Both the position numbers and the translations under genes were made by a program. Source: Amycolatopsis sp. cg9 (lineage in GTDB: Bacteria; Actinomycetota; Actinomycetes; Mycobacteriales; Pseudonocardiaceae). Taken from it: a stretch of 64,000 bases of DNA. Shown here one piece after another: positions 49,202 through 58,416 of the stretch. The notes beneath the pieces were generated by a model that worked only from the letters and a program-made list of their open reading frames with translations, ran no database searches and was not told where the DNA came from. Positions within the stretch are counted from its first letter, which is position 1. Each line of letters begins with the position of its first letter. Location: assembly GCF_041346945.1 (NCBI RefSeq), contig NZ_CP166850.1:6742501-6806500 (forward strand), written 5' to 3'.

Positions 49202-51751
49202 GTGACTCCCGTGACGCCGGTGCACGCCGGCCATTGGCCGTTGACGGATCGGCGTCGCCCGCTGCGGAGGATCGCGGAGGCTGCGCACCGCAGCGACGTT
49301 TTCGGCGTCGTGGTGTCCGGGCGCGCCGGGGTGGGCAAGACCCGGCTGCTCGCCGAGGCGATGCGCCGTGCGGTCAAGCAGGGCACGGCGGCGCTGTGGG
49401 GCGCGGCCGCGATCCCGGACGTCGCCGCCGCGCCGGGCCGGGGACGGCGTCCGGTGCTGTGCCTCGACGACGTGCACCTCCTGGCCGGTCCGGCCGTCAC
49501 CGAGGCCCTGCGCCTGGCGACGAGCGGTGCCGCGTTCGTGCTGTGCGCGGCCAGGAGCGAAGAACCGGGCCCGCCGCCGCTCGCCGCGATGGCCGCGTCC
49601 GACGGCTTCGCGCAGCTCGTCCTGGAACCGTTGTCCTGCGAAGGAATCGCGGAACTGCTGACCGAAGTCCTCGGCGAGCAGGTCGACGGCGCACTGGTGC
49701 ACCTGGTGTGGCGGTTCTCCGGCGGCAACCCGATGCTGCTGCGGCGGCTGGTCGAGGACATGCGGGATCGCGCCGCACTGGTGGAGAAGCACGGGCTGTG
49801 GCGGCTGGAGCGGTGGTGGACGCCCGGGTCGCGGCTGTCCGGACCGGAGCTGGCCAAGCTCCGCGACCTCGCGCCCCAGGCGCGGTCGGTGGCGCAGGGG
49901 CTCGCGCTGTGCGAACCCTGGGAGACCGGGCTGGCCGAACAGGTCTTCGACGCCGACGCGCTCGCCGCGCTGGACGGCGCCGGGCTGCTCGACGCCGAGG
50001 TCGAGCAGCGGCGGCACCGGTTGCGGCTGCGCGATCCCCTGTGCGCGCGGGTGCTCGCGGAAACCGTGCAGCCGTTGCACGCGCGGAGGGTGCACCGGCG
50101 ACTGGCCGACGCGCTGGAGGGCACCGGCGCCCGCCGGCAGGGCGACGGTGCCCGGCTGGCGGCCGGGCGGCTGGCGGCGGGCCAGTCGTGCCCGGCGAGC
50201 GCGTTCGTCGCCGGTACCTGGGAAGCGGCCGCGGCCGGGGACATCGACCTGGCGGAACGGCTCGCCGCCGCGGGCACCCGGTCGGGCGGCGGGTTCGCCG
50301 CGGCGCTCGCCCGGGCCGGCGTCGCCTACCTCCGGGGACGGCCCGACGACGTCGAGACCTCGCTCACCGGCCGGCGGACAGCAGCCCGGCCCGGGTTCGA
50401 GCGGGACCTCGCCGCCCTGCTGTCGGCGCGGTCCCGGGCGCGGCGTGGCCAGGAGGACGTGCTGCCGGACGCCGAGCTCGAAAGGTGCGGCCCCGGCCTG
50501 CCGTCGGTCGTCCACGCGGAAGCCGCGCTCCGCCGCTGGCAGGTCGCAGCCGCGCTGGACCTCGCGCTGCCGCAGGTGGGCTCGGCCGCCCCGGTCGTCG
50601 CCGTGGCCGCGGCCGAGACCGCCGCGGCCGCCGCGGCGCTGTCCGGTCGTTCGGCGCTGGCGCTCGACCTCGTCCGCCGTGGCGAGTTCGCCGGCCGGGC
50701 CCAGGCGGGCACCGGGTCCGCGGGCGAGACGCTGCTGCCGTCGTCCGCGCTGGCGCACGCGCTGGCCGGGCGCATCACCGACGCGCGGCGGCTCGCGGCG
50801 GCCCGCTACGGCCGCACGCTCGAGCGGCGGTCCGCCGAGGCGCAGGCGATCTGGGCGATGACCAGCGGCTACCTGGCTCTCCTCGCCGGCCGGGTGACGG
50901 CGGCGGCCCGGTTGCTCCGGGAGGCGGCGGTCCTCGTCCGCGCTCACCCCTCCGGGTGGACGTGGCACCTCGAGCCGCAGCTCTTCGGCTGGCTCGCCGA
51001 GGCGTCGGCGGTGCTGGGGGACCCGGTGCGGGCCGCCTCGGCGCTCGAAGAGGCCGATCGGGTGCTGCCGCCGGGGATCCCCGTCGGCCCGCGAAGCCGC
51101 GCCCGGGCTTGGGTCGCCTGCGCGCAGGGCGACCTGGTCACCGCGCGCCGGAACGCCGTGGCGGCCGCGGAGGAGGCGGCCGAGGCCGGGGCGCCCGGGT
51201 GCGAAATGCTGGCCTGGCACGACGTCGTCCGCCTGGGCGGGCCCGAACGCGAGCTCGGGCGGGCGGAAGACCGGCTGACCCGGCTGACCCGGCTGGTCGA
51301 CGGCGCACTGGTCCACACGCTCGCCGAGCACGCCGCGGCCGTCGTCGTCGGGGACGCGTCCTGGCTGGAACGGACCTCCGAGTGGTTCGCGGAGCGGGGC
51401 TTTCTCCTGTATGCGGCGGAGGCCGCCGTGCGGGCGAGCGCGCTCCACCGGCGGAGCGGCCGGGCCGGTGCGGCCGCCAAGGCCGCCGCGGTCGGCCACT
51501 CGCTGGCCCAGTCCTGCGAAGGCGCGAACACCCCGGCGCTGGCGGGCGCCGCCCCGGCCGCGCCGTTGACGGCCCGGGAACGCGAGATCGCCCTGCTCGC
51601 CGCGGAAGGGCGGCCGAGCAGGGTGATCGCCGACCGGCTGACGCTGTCCGTGCGGACGGTCGACAACCACCTGCACCGGATCTACCTGAAACTGGGTATC
51701 GGTGGCCGGGAGGAGCTGACCGGCGTGCTCGCCGGTCGGACTTGGTGGTGA
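49202..51751 (+). CDS. LAL-type LuxR regulator (large ATP-binding, C-terminal HTH)
   Basis: An 849-residue protein. A Walker A motif GRAGVGKTRLLAEA lies at about residues 41-54, with a Walker B-like PVLCLDDVHLL. A long helical (TPR-like) middle runs to about residue 780, and a C-terminal LuxR HTH contains LTAREREIALLAAEGRPSR and VRTVDNHLHRIYLKLGI. LAL regulators integrate an ATP-dependent signal and activate secondary or cell-envelope gene clusters. The start is GTG. It converges on the large operon at 51756-60025, of which it is a plausible activator. The 189 bp before it contain an AT-rich patch near 49016-49030. Confidence 0.85.
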   Translation: MTPVTPVHAGHWPLTDRRRPLRRIAEAAHRSDVFGVVVSGRAGVGKTRLLAEAMRRAVKQGTAALWGAAAIPDVAAAPGRGRRPVLCLDDVHLLAGPAVTEALRLATSGAAFVLCAARSEEPGPPPLAAMAASDGFAQLVLEPLSCEGIAELLTEVLGEQVDGALVHLVWRFSGGNPMLLRRLVEDMRDRAALVEKHGLWRLERWWTPGSRLSGPELAKLRDLAPQARSVAQGLALCEPWETGLAEQVFDADALAALDGAGLLDAEVEQRRHRLRLRDPLCARVLAETVQPLHARRVHRRLADALEGTGARRQGDGARLAAGRLAAGQSCPASAFVAGTWEAAAAGDIDLAERLAAAGTRSGGGFAAALARAGVAYLRGRPDDVETSLTGRRTAARPGFERDLAALLSARSRARRGQEDVLPDAELERCGPGLPSVVHAEAALRRWQVAAALDLALPQVGSAAPVVAVAAAETAAAAAALSGRSALALDLVRRGEFAGRAQAGTGSAGETLLPSSALAHALAGRITDARRLAAARYGRTLERRSAEAQAIWAMTSGYLALLAGRVTAAARLLREAAVLVRAHPSGWTWHLEPQLFGWLAEASAVLGDPVRAASALEEADRVLPPGIPVGPRSRARAWVACAQGDLVTARRNAVAAAEEAAEAGAPGCEMLAWHDVVRLGGPERELGRAEDRLTRLTRLVDGALVHTLAEHAAAVVVGDASWLERTSEWFAERGFLLYAAEAAVRASALHRRSGRAGAAAKAAAVGHSLAQSCEGANTPALAGAAPAAPLTAREREIALLAAEGRPSRVIADRLTLSVRTVDNHLHRIYLKLGIGGREELTGVLAGRTWW

Positions 51752-51755
51752 GGGA

Positions 51756-54700
51756 TCACAGTCGTCCGTGGCTGCTGCACCGTTGGCCGGAATTTCCGCG
51801 CAGGGCGAGGAAGTGCGCCACCACGTCGTCGCGGTATCGGTCCCCGGCACCGGGGTTGTGCCGGGCGGCGGCGTGCCCGCAGATCTCTTCGTCGGTGGCC
51901 GACGCGGTGGCCGGGTCGGCGCGGACGGCGTCGACGATCCGGCGGACCCGCGCGCGGCCGAGTTCGAGCCCCCGGTCGGCGGTCGCCGCGGCCTCGATCC
52001 GGGGCCCGGCCGGCTGCCGGCCCACCGCGAGGCGTTGCCACGCCGCGCCGTCCTCGCCCCAGTTGCCGCGAGCGTAGGCGAACAGGTCGGTCTCGCGGAT
52101 CCCGAGCCGCGCGGGGCGGGCCGAGGCCGTCATGACGTCGGCGGCCCCCTCCCGGGCGGCGACCCGGCGTTCGAGCGTCGTCCGGCGCTGCGCGTCGGTC
52201 AGCCGGCTCGCCGCCGACACGCCCGCGAACCGGCGGTCCGCCGCGCTCGCCCGTGCGAACAGCTGCGCCTGGCCCAGCGCCTGCAGCTGCCCGAGCCGGA
52301 GCGCGACCGCCGCGCCGGTTTCCGCGCGCAGTTCCCGGAAGTCGAACATCCTCGCGACCTCCACCGGCCCGAAGCCAGTGGTGGCGAGCAACGGCTGGTT
52401 GGCCGGATCGGCGGCGAACGCGGCCGGGTCGGCGCCCGGTGCGTTGGCGTGGATCCGCCCCCACAGCCGCCTCGTCGCGGCCGCGACGTCCCTGGCCGAG
52501 GTGAGGTCCGGCCGGGTCAGCCCGAACCCGGTCAGCGCGGCGTCGTCCAGCGCGTGGAGGGCATCGATCGCCCAGGGCGTGGTGGCCTGCACCTGGCTGG
52601 CCATGCTGGCCCGGACGCCTGCGCTCGTGTGCATCGACGATTCCACGGCCCGCTCGCCGGTTTCGTGCTGCGCGATCGCGCGGACGATGTCGGCGACGAG
52701 CGCGTCGGCCGGTGGTGCCGCCGGCACGAACGGCCACCATTCGGCCTCGCCGGCGCCGGCCGCGCGCCCCGGGCCGTCGACGTTCGGGACGTCGGCGCCG
52801 GGATCGGCCAGCAGCCGCCAGCCGTAGGCGCGGGGGATGGCGCCGTGCGCGAGCGTCGTGCCCTCGACCCGGTAGCGCGGCGCCAGCTGAGCACCCGCCG
52901 GCCCCGCCGCGGCCAGTGCGGTCCGCACGGCCTCCGCCACGGCGGCGCTTCCGCGCGCGGTCCCTTCGTGGCGGCGGAACAAGACCCGCAGCGAACCGCG
53001 TCGCTCCGGATCGGCGCGGTCGAGCTCGATCCGGCGGCGCACCCAGCTCGCGAGCGGCCCGACCGGGCCGTACAACGCGTCGAAGGTCTGGATCTCGTCC
53101 GGATCGGTGTGCGCCAGCACCCGTGTCAACGCCGCGCCACCGCCCGAATGCGCGGTGAGGATGAGCCGTCCCGCGGTGATCCCGGGCGAGGCGGCGCGTT
53201 CGGCCACCGCGGCCAGCGCCAGCGAAATCAGCTCGGTCAGCTTCCCGGCCGCGACCAGCTGCGGGAAGTCGTAGCCGTTCCCGCTCCGCCCGCCGAAGTG
53301 GTTTCCCCGCGGCAGCAAGCAGATCGTCGGCCGGATGCGGCGCGGCGCGCCGGTGCCACCGTCGGGATCGGCGAAGTCGAGCCCGCTGTCCGGCGCCTTG
53401 TCCCGGACGATGTCCATCGCGGACCGCCGCGCGGAATAGCCGTGGAAGTGCACGACGACGTCGGCCGACCGCGTCCCGGCCGGCAGTTCGTTCCACCGGA
53501 TCAGCAGATCGGGCGGGCTGCCGCGGTGCGGCCGCAGCAGTTCGACGTCGTTCAGCACGAGCTCGCCCGCCGGGAGCGCCGCGCTGTCCTCCGCGTACGA
53601 CTCGGTGGCACCGGCGGTACCGGTGTGCCGCCAGTGCCAGTATTCGGTGATCGAGGGGTCCTGTCCGAAGTGGAACCGGGCGGCGTTGGCCGACAGCCAC
53701 GCGAACAGCCGCGAGGTCAGCCAGCGCGGGTTGTCACCCCGGCGCGCGCTCAGCCGGACGCCGTCCTCGGTGACGCCGAGGTCCAGGGCCCGGCCGTCGT
53801 TGTGCAGGCTGTGTCCGGGAGCACCGAGCCACCGGCCGATTTCCCGGGCCAGCGCGTCGGCCGCCGCACTGCCGTGCGCCCCACCGGGAAGCGTGGCGCG
53901 GCGCTCCTCGGTTTCCCGGTAGTAGCGCGGGAAGCCCTGTTCCCAGAGCGAGAACTGCCGCGAGGCCGACCGGTAACCGGACACGACACCGATCCGGCTC
54001 CCGGCACCGAGCTCCGCCCGGGCGGCGGCGAGCATGGCCACCGCATCCACCGCGGCGGCGGTCCGGAGCAGGTGCCCGTTTTCCACGGCCCCGAGTTCGG
54101 AGCCGGGCACATCCGCCACGTAGGGCCGGATCCGTTCGGCGTTCGCCACGTGCCGGTCGAAGACGTCGGCCATGAACCGCAGCTGGTCGGGCGTCGCCCC
54201 GGGCCAGTCCGGAACCCGCCCACGGGTGTCTTCGGCGAACTCATCGGAGGCGACCAGTGTCGACGTCATGAGCGGCTGTCCTTTGCTCGGGAGCGTGCCG
54301 GGCGCCGGGACGCTCGGCGCGGGCGGGGGATCGAGGGCCAGGAGCCCGGCCGGTGTGGCTGCGGCGTGCGGTGGCGTGGTTGCGGCCGCCGGGGGCGGGA
54401 TCGGTTCGCTGGGTGGTGCGGTTGGGGCGTGCGGTGGCGATGTGGGTGGGGGATCGAGCGCGAGAAGCCCGGCCGGCGCAACCGAGCCGGCGGCAGGTGT
54501 CGCTGCCGTGGCCGGGGGTGGCGTTGCCGGGGAATCGAGGGGCACTAGGCCGGGCAGGTCGCCGGCCGGTGCGGCTGGGGCGTGCGGTGGCGCGGTTGAG
54601 GCCGCCGGGGGTGGGATCGGTTCGCCGGGGGGTGCGGTCGCGATCGGCGTGGCCGGTGGTGCGGTTGTCGCCGCCGGGGGCGGAGTTGCCGGTGTGGGTG

Positions 54701-57128
54701 AAGGATCGAGGGCGAGAAGGCCGGATTGGTCCCCGGTCGGCGCGGCCGGACCGGCGGGTGCGGTTGCCGCCGTCGGGGTGGGAGTTGCCGGTGTGGGTGG
54801 GGGATCGAGGGAGAGGAGACCGGGTAGGTCTCCGGCCGCCGGAACCGAGCCGGCGGGCGGTGCGGTTGCTGCCGGGGGCGGCGTTGCCGGTGTGGGCGGG
54901 GAATCGAGGGACAGGAGGCCGGCCGGGCCGGATGCGGCGTGCGAGGGGATAGGCGCCGGGGTTGGCGGGGCCGTGGGTGGGATCGGTTCGGCGGCCGGTG
55001 CGGTTGCGACCGCCGGGGGTGGTGGGGTCGGTTCGGCCGGTGGGGCGGTCGCGACCACCGGTGGGTCCAGGGGGCGGAGACCGGGGAGTTCGGCGGCCGG
55101 CGTGATCGGGCCGGCCAGTGGGGCAGGTTCGGTGATCGGCGCGGCCGGTGCAACCCCGGCCGGGGCCGCGGCGGCCAAGGGCACCGCCGCGGCGGCCGGC
55201 ACCGGCGTCGCCGCGCCGGTGGTTGCCGGGCGGGTCGGGCGCGAAGGGGGCTGAACCCGGCGGTCCCTTGGCCGTTTGGCGCGCCGGACCGCCTCGTCCG
55301 GTTCCGTCGTGGTTTCGTCCGGGGCGACGGTCTCGGCATCGCCCGTCACGTCGGCCGTGGATGGGCCGCCGCGTGCCAGGGTGGCGGCTGCGCGGCAGGC
55401 CGCCGCCGCGTTTACCCGGCCGGCGCCGAAGCGGAGCAACTCCGGCTGGTTCGCGGACGGGTCGCGCAGGGCGGTGTGCCGCAGGATGCGCAGGGTCTCC
55501 TCCGCGGTCAGGCGCCGCGGCGCCGCCGCCTGGTTCATCAGCGCGATCGTGCCCGCGACGTGCGGGGTCGCCATGCTGGTGCCGCTCTTGATCGTCAGTT
55601 CGTCGGCCGTGCGGCCGGTTTCGGTGCGGATGCTGGACTTCGCCGCTTTGATCGCGTAGCCGGGAGCGGCGAGATCGGGCTTGAGCCTGCCGTCCCGGGT
55701 CGGGCCGGCGCTGCTGAACGCCGCGGGCGCGCCGCGTTCCAGGTCGAGTGCGGCGACGGCGATGCTGCGCTCGCCCCCGGCGATGGTGCCGATGGTGGTG
55801 GCCGGGTTGGCGACGGCGCCGGGGAACCGCGACTGCGCCTGCGCCGTGGACCGCTCGATCCAGGCGTGCCAGGCGCCGTCGGAGACGTGGTCGCCGCGCA
55901 ACCGCAGCGTCCACGTTCCGGCACCCGCCCTCGGCTGGACCAGCGCGTTGATCAGGTTGTCCCCGTTGTTGGGGTCCCACCGCCGGTGGAACAGCGCGGC
56001 CAGCGTGCCCCGCTCGTCGGTCGCGACGTCGTCCTCGCCCAGCGCCGCGCCGGCGACCCGGGTGCCGGCCGGGTCCAGCAGTTCGACGTCGAGCCGGTCC
56101 TCGCCGGGGTACCAGACCTCGATTTCGGCGACGCCGTGGCTGCGTTCCGGCAAGACCCACGGGAGGCTCAGCACGTCACCGGCGCGGATCCGCCCGGCGG
56201 CGTGCAGGCGCGCGTCGAAGTAGTTGCCGGCGCTGACCACGACCTGCCGGCCGGGCTTCTCCGCGAGCAGCGCGTCGATGCCCTGGACGACCAGCGGGCT
56301 CTGGTCCTTCGGGCCGCCCGTGCGCCCGAACGAGCACCCGATCACCACCGGCCGGTCGAGTTCGTCGGCGACGTCGGTGATGTAGCGGATGGCTTCGAGG
56401 ATCCGCACCGAGTCCCCGAGGGTGCCCTCGATCCGGGTGTCGTCCGCTTTCAGGTGCACGAAGACGAGGTCGGCGCCGGGTGCCACGCCGGGGGACGCGC
56501 CCGGCGCGCGACCGCTGCCGCCGGCGATGTCGAGTACGTGGGTGCCGTGCGTTCCGGTGCGGGTGGGGTCGGCGTCGGCGGGGTCGTAGCCGAGCGCGGC
56601 GTAGACGTCGCCGGTGGCGAGCGCGGCGTCGATCTGTTCGCGGGTGAAGACCCGGCCGTAGCCGAAGGGCGCCGGGCTGGCCGGGGTTTCCCCGCCCCGC
56701 TGGTCCCACAGCCGGAGCAACCGGGTGCCGCCGGTTCCGCCGCGGAAGTTCGCGTGCCCGACGTCGACACCCCAGTCGACGACGCCGAGCAACGTGCCGC
56801 TGCCGTCGATCCCCGCCGGCAGGCCGACGACGCGGAGCTGGTCCGGGGACGCACCCAGCGCCGGCACGGACCTGGCCAGTGTCGGCGCGTAGGTGCGGCC
56901 CGCTTTGAGGCTGGCCACGTTCGGGTCCGCCCGCACGGCCAGCAGCCGGTCGAGCGGCACCCGGGCCGTGACGACGTCCCCGAACCGGGCGACCACCCGC
57001 AGGTCCTCGACCGCGGTGCCCCGGTCGCGCAGCCGCGCGAGGACGGCCAGTTCCCGTCCCGGTGCGGTGCCGGTCTCGGCGAGGAGGCGCGCTTTGAGCG
57101 CGGGATCGAACTGCGGCGTTCCGGTCAC
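51756..57128 (-). CDS. Multidomain polyprotein-like enzyme: subtilase, D,D-carboxypeptidase, alpha/beta hydrolase, lysozyme-like end
   Basis: A 1790-residue protein. (1) Residues about 105-580 are an S8 subtilase: Asp118 in LGVVDWGVDVGHANF, His194 in GTHGTHVLDIAGG, Ser518 in SGTSMATPHVAG. (2) About 620-950 is a Pro/Ala/Thr linker. (3) About 975-1170 is an M15 VanY-type peptidase: SGYRSASRQFSLWEQG, zinc ligands His1109 and Asp1116 in HSLHNDGRALDLGV, Glu1162 and His1165 in TEYWHW. (4) About 1220-1450 is an alpha/beta hydrolase with Ser1328 in LTAHSGGGA. (5) The C-terminus has IVRAIAQHETGE, lysozyme-like but weak. No signal peptide. Last gene of a leftward operon. Confidence 0.85.
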   Translation of the reverse strand: MTGTPQFDPALKARLLAETGTAPGRELAVLARLRDRGTAVEDLRVVARFGDVVTARVPLDRLLAVRADPNVASLKAGRTYAPTLARSVPALGASPDQLRVVGLPAGIDGSGTLLGVVDWGVDVGHANFRGGTGGTRLLRLWDQRGGETPASPAPFGYGRVFTREQIDAALATGDVYAALGYDPADADPTRTGTHGTHVLDIAGGSGRAPGASPGVAPGADLVFVHLKADDTRIEGTLGDSVRILEAIRYITDVADELDRPVVIGCSFGRTGGPKDQSPLVVQGIDALLAEKPGRQVVVSAGNYFDARLHAAGRIRAGDVLSLPWVLPERSHGVAEIEVWYPGEDRLDVELLDPAGTRVAGAALGEDDVATDERGTLAALFHRRWDPNNGDNLINALVQPRAGAGTWTLRLRGDHVSDGAWHAWIERSTAQAQSRFPGAVANPATTIGTIAGGERSIAVAALDLERGAPAAFSSAGPTRDGRLKPDLAAPGYAIKAAKSSIRTETGRTADELTIKSGTSMATPHVAGTIALMNQAAAPRRLTAEETLRILRHTALRDPSANQPELLRFGAGRVNAAAACRAAATLARGGPSTADVTGDAETVAPDETTTEPDEAVRRAKRPRDRRVQPPSRPTRPATTGAATPVPAAAAVPLAAAAPAGVAPAAPITEPAPLAGPITPAAELPGLRPLDPPVVATAPPAEPTPPPPAVATAPAAEPIPPTAPPTPAPIPSHAASGPAGLLSLDSPPTPATPPPAATAPPAGSVPAAGDLPGLLSLDPPPTPATPTPTAATAPAGPAAPTGDQSGLLALDPSPTPATPPPAATTAPPATPIATAPPGEPIPPPAASTAPPHAPAAPAGDLPGLVPLDSPATPPPATAATPAAGSVAPAGLLALDPPPTSPPHAPTAPPSEPIPPPAAATTPPHAAATPAGLLALDPPPAPSVPAPGTLPSKGQPLMTSTLVASDEFAEDTRGRVPDWPGATPDQLRFMADVFDRHVANAERIRPYVADVPGSELGAVENGHLLRTAAAVDAVAMLAAARAELGAGSRIGVVSGYRSASRQFSLWEQGFPRYYRETEERRATLPGGAHGSAAADALAREIGRWLGAPGHSLHNDGRALDLGVTEDGVRLSARRGDNPRWLTSRLFAWLSANAARFHFGQDPSITEYWHWRHTGTAGATESYAEDSAALPAGELVLNDVELLRPHRGSPPDLLIRWNELPAGTRSADVVVHFHGYSARRSAMDIVRDKAPDSGLDFADPDGGTGAPRRIRPTICLLPRGNHFGGRSGNGYDFPQLVAAGKLTELISLALAAVAERAASPGITAGRLILTAHSGGGAALTRVLAHTDPDEIQTFDALYGPVGPLASWVRRRIELDRADPERRGSLRVLFRRHEGTARGSAAVAEAVRTALAAAGPAGAQLAPRYRVEGTTLAHGAIPRAYGWRLLADPGADVPNVDGPGRAAGAGEAEWWPFVPAAPPADALVADIVRAIAQHETGERAVESSMHTSAGVRASMASQVQATTPWAIDALHALDDAALTGFGLTRPDLTSARDVAAATRRLWGRIHANAPGADPAAFAADPANQPLLATTGFGPVEVARMFDFRELRAETGAAVALRLGQLQALGQAQLFARASAADRRFAGVSAASRLTDAQRRTTLERRVAAREGAADVMTASARPARLGIRETDLFAYARGNWGEDGAAWQRLAVGRQPAGPRIEAAATADRGLELGRARVRRIVDAVRADPATASATDEEICGHAAARHNPGAGDRYRDDVVAHFLALRGNSGQRCSSHGRL
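54290..55250 (-). repeat. Pro/Ala/Thr-rich linker repeats in the multidomain gene
   Basis: About 960 bp encode imperfect tandem units of the kind GLLALDPPPTPATPPPAA, roughly eight copies, between the subtilase and the D,D-carboxypeptidase modules. The units share a LxLDPPP core. Such linkers space domains, and the low complexity suggests copy-number change. Confidence 0.75.
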
Positions 57129-57146
57129 GAAGACTCGCCTCCCACG

Positions 57147-57180
57147 GCCGTCCGGACGCGGTGGTCCGCGCCCGGACGGC
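57147..57180 (-). terminator. Hairpin upstream of the multidomain gene
   Basis: GCCGTCCGG (57147-57155) pairs with CCGGACGGC (57172-57180); within it CGCGG and CCGCG extend the stem across a 1-bp mismatch. It lies between the 143-residue protein stop (57199) and the multidomain ATG (57128), so it may partly terminate or process the operon transcript. Confidence 0.5.
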
Positions 57181-57198
57181 TCGGTTGCTCGTTCGCCG

Positions 57199-57630
57199 TC
57201 ATTTCGACCCGGCGGTGACGGCCTTCCTCCGGGTGCCGGTGGACTCCTCGCCGTTGCCGGCGACGGGCCGCGCTCGTTCGGCGGCGCCGTCCGGCATCGT
57301 GGGCACCAGGTCCACCACGGCCTGCAGCTTGTCGGCGAGTTCCTGCGAAGCGATCCGCTGGAGCACCGCGTCGGCCTGCAGCCGGGCGAGGTCGATCGCC
57401 CCGCCGCCCTGGATGATTTCGATGAGCAGGTCCGCGGCCGCGTTGACCGCTTGCGTCTCGTCGACGAGCGACTGCTTCGCCTGCTGGACGGCGCCCAGCG
57501 CGCCGATCGTGCCCCGCATGTTCGTGGCGATCGGAACGGTGTTCAGCAGAACCGCCTGCTGGCTGCGCCGCTGCACCTCCTTGCCACTGGAGAGCAGCAG
57601 GATGATCGGGATCAGCGATTCGTTGTACAT
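57199..57630 (-). CDS. Small helical protein in the peptidoglycan-enzyme operon
   Basis: A 143-residue protein. A short hydrophobic stretch LIPIILLL near the N-terminus is followed by a long amphipathic helical region (SLVDETQAVNAAADLLIEII, ALQRIASQELADKLQ-like) and a disordered basic tail. No family is recognised. GAGGAAA precedes the ATG. It lies 22 bp after the coiled-coil membrane gene. A partner or chaperone role is only a guess. Confidence 0.6.
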   Translation of the reverse strand: MYNESLIPIILLLSSGKEVQRRSQQAVLLNTVPIATNMRGTIGALGAVQQAKQSLVDETQAVNAAADLLIEIIQGGGAIDLARLQADAVLQRIASQELADKLQAVVDLVPTMPDGAAERARPVAGNGEESTGTRRKAVTAGSK

Positions 57631-57652
57631 GATCGTTTCCTCCCCGTCGGGC

Positions 57653-58372
57653 CTAGGCGGTCTTGGTGCCCAGGCTCCCGCTCAGCACGAGGACGAGGAT
57701 CAGCATGGTCATCATGCTGTTGTTCGAATCGCCGCCGCCGCTGCCGCTTTCCCCGCCCATCCCTCCCATGCCGCCCATCAGCAGGAGGGGGAGCAGGATC
57801 AGCGAGGTGTTGTTGTCGGTCCCCGAACCGCCTTGGCCGAGCACCGTCAGCAGCAGGAACAACATGGTGGTGTTCTGCGATTCCTGCCGGGCCTTGGTGA
57901 TCGCCGTCGTGTTCGCCTTCTGCCACTTCGTGGACTGGGCACGCAGTTTCGCCAGTTCCCGGCGCTGCCGCTGATCGGCGTTGAAGACCGCGGTGACCCG
58001 GCTGGAGAGGCCGGCGACGTCGCGCTGGACGGTGTTCAGCCGATCGGTGTTGCGGTTGAGCCCGTTGCGCAGCGCGGTGACCGTCGAGTCGAAGTCGGCC
58101 TTGCTGACGACGCTCTGGGAAAGCTGCATCCTCGCCTGCCCCTGCGGGGTCGCGAGCACGGCGGCGGAAACCCCGCTGCCGGTGGGCGTGCTGACCCGGC
58201 CGAGCGGCGAGCGGCGCACCGAGCCGAACCGGCCGCGGAACTGCGCCGAGGGCGCGGCTTCGTCGTCGTATTCGCCGTAGAACCCTTCGTCGTCCGAATC
58301 GAATTCGTCGGCGAAGGCCTCGTCCCAATCGGATTCGAAGGTGTCTTCGTCGTTCTCATGCATGACCGGCAT
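57653..58372 (-). CDS. Coiled-coil protein with C-terminal hydrophobic Met/Gly-rich segments
   Basis: A 239-residue protein. The first about 40 residues are acidic (ESDWDEAFADEFDSDDEGF). About 85-160 form a coiled coil (LRNGLNRNTDRLNTVQRDVA). The C-terminus has two hydrophobic stretches (MLFLLLTVLGQG and SLILLPLLLMGGMGGMGG) and a further one, MMTMLILVLVLSG. No signal peptide, no known family. A membrane-inserting or pore-type protein is possible. The operon order ties it to the M15 enzymes. Confidence 0.6.
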   Translation of the reverse strand: MPVMHENDEDTFESDWDEAFADEFDSDDEGFYGEYDDEAAPSAQFRGRFGSVRRSPLGRVSTPTGSGVSAAVLATPQGQARMQLSQSVVSKADFDSTVTALRNGLNRNTDRLNTVQRDVAGLSSRVTAVFNADQRQRRELAKLRAQSTKWQKANTTAITKARQESQNTTMLFLLLTVLGQGGSGTDNNTSLILLPLLLMGGMGGMGGESGSGGGDSNNSMMTMLILVLVLSGSLGTKTA

Positions 58373-58416
58373 CGTGTTCTCCGTTTGGTCGTTCCTCGTC
58401 GCTGCCCGAAATTCCC

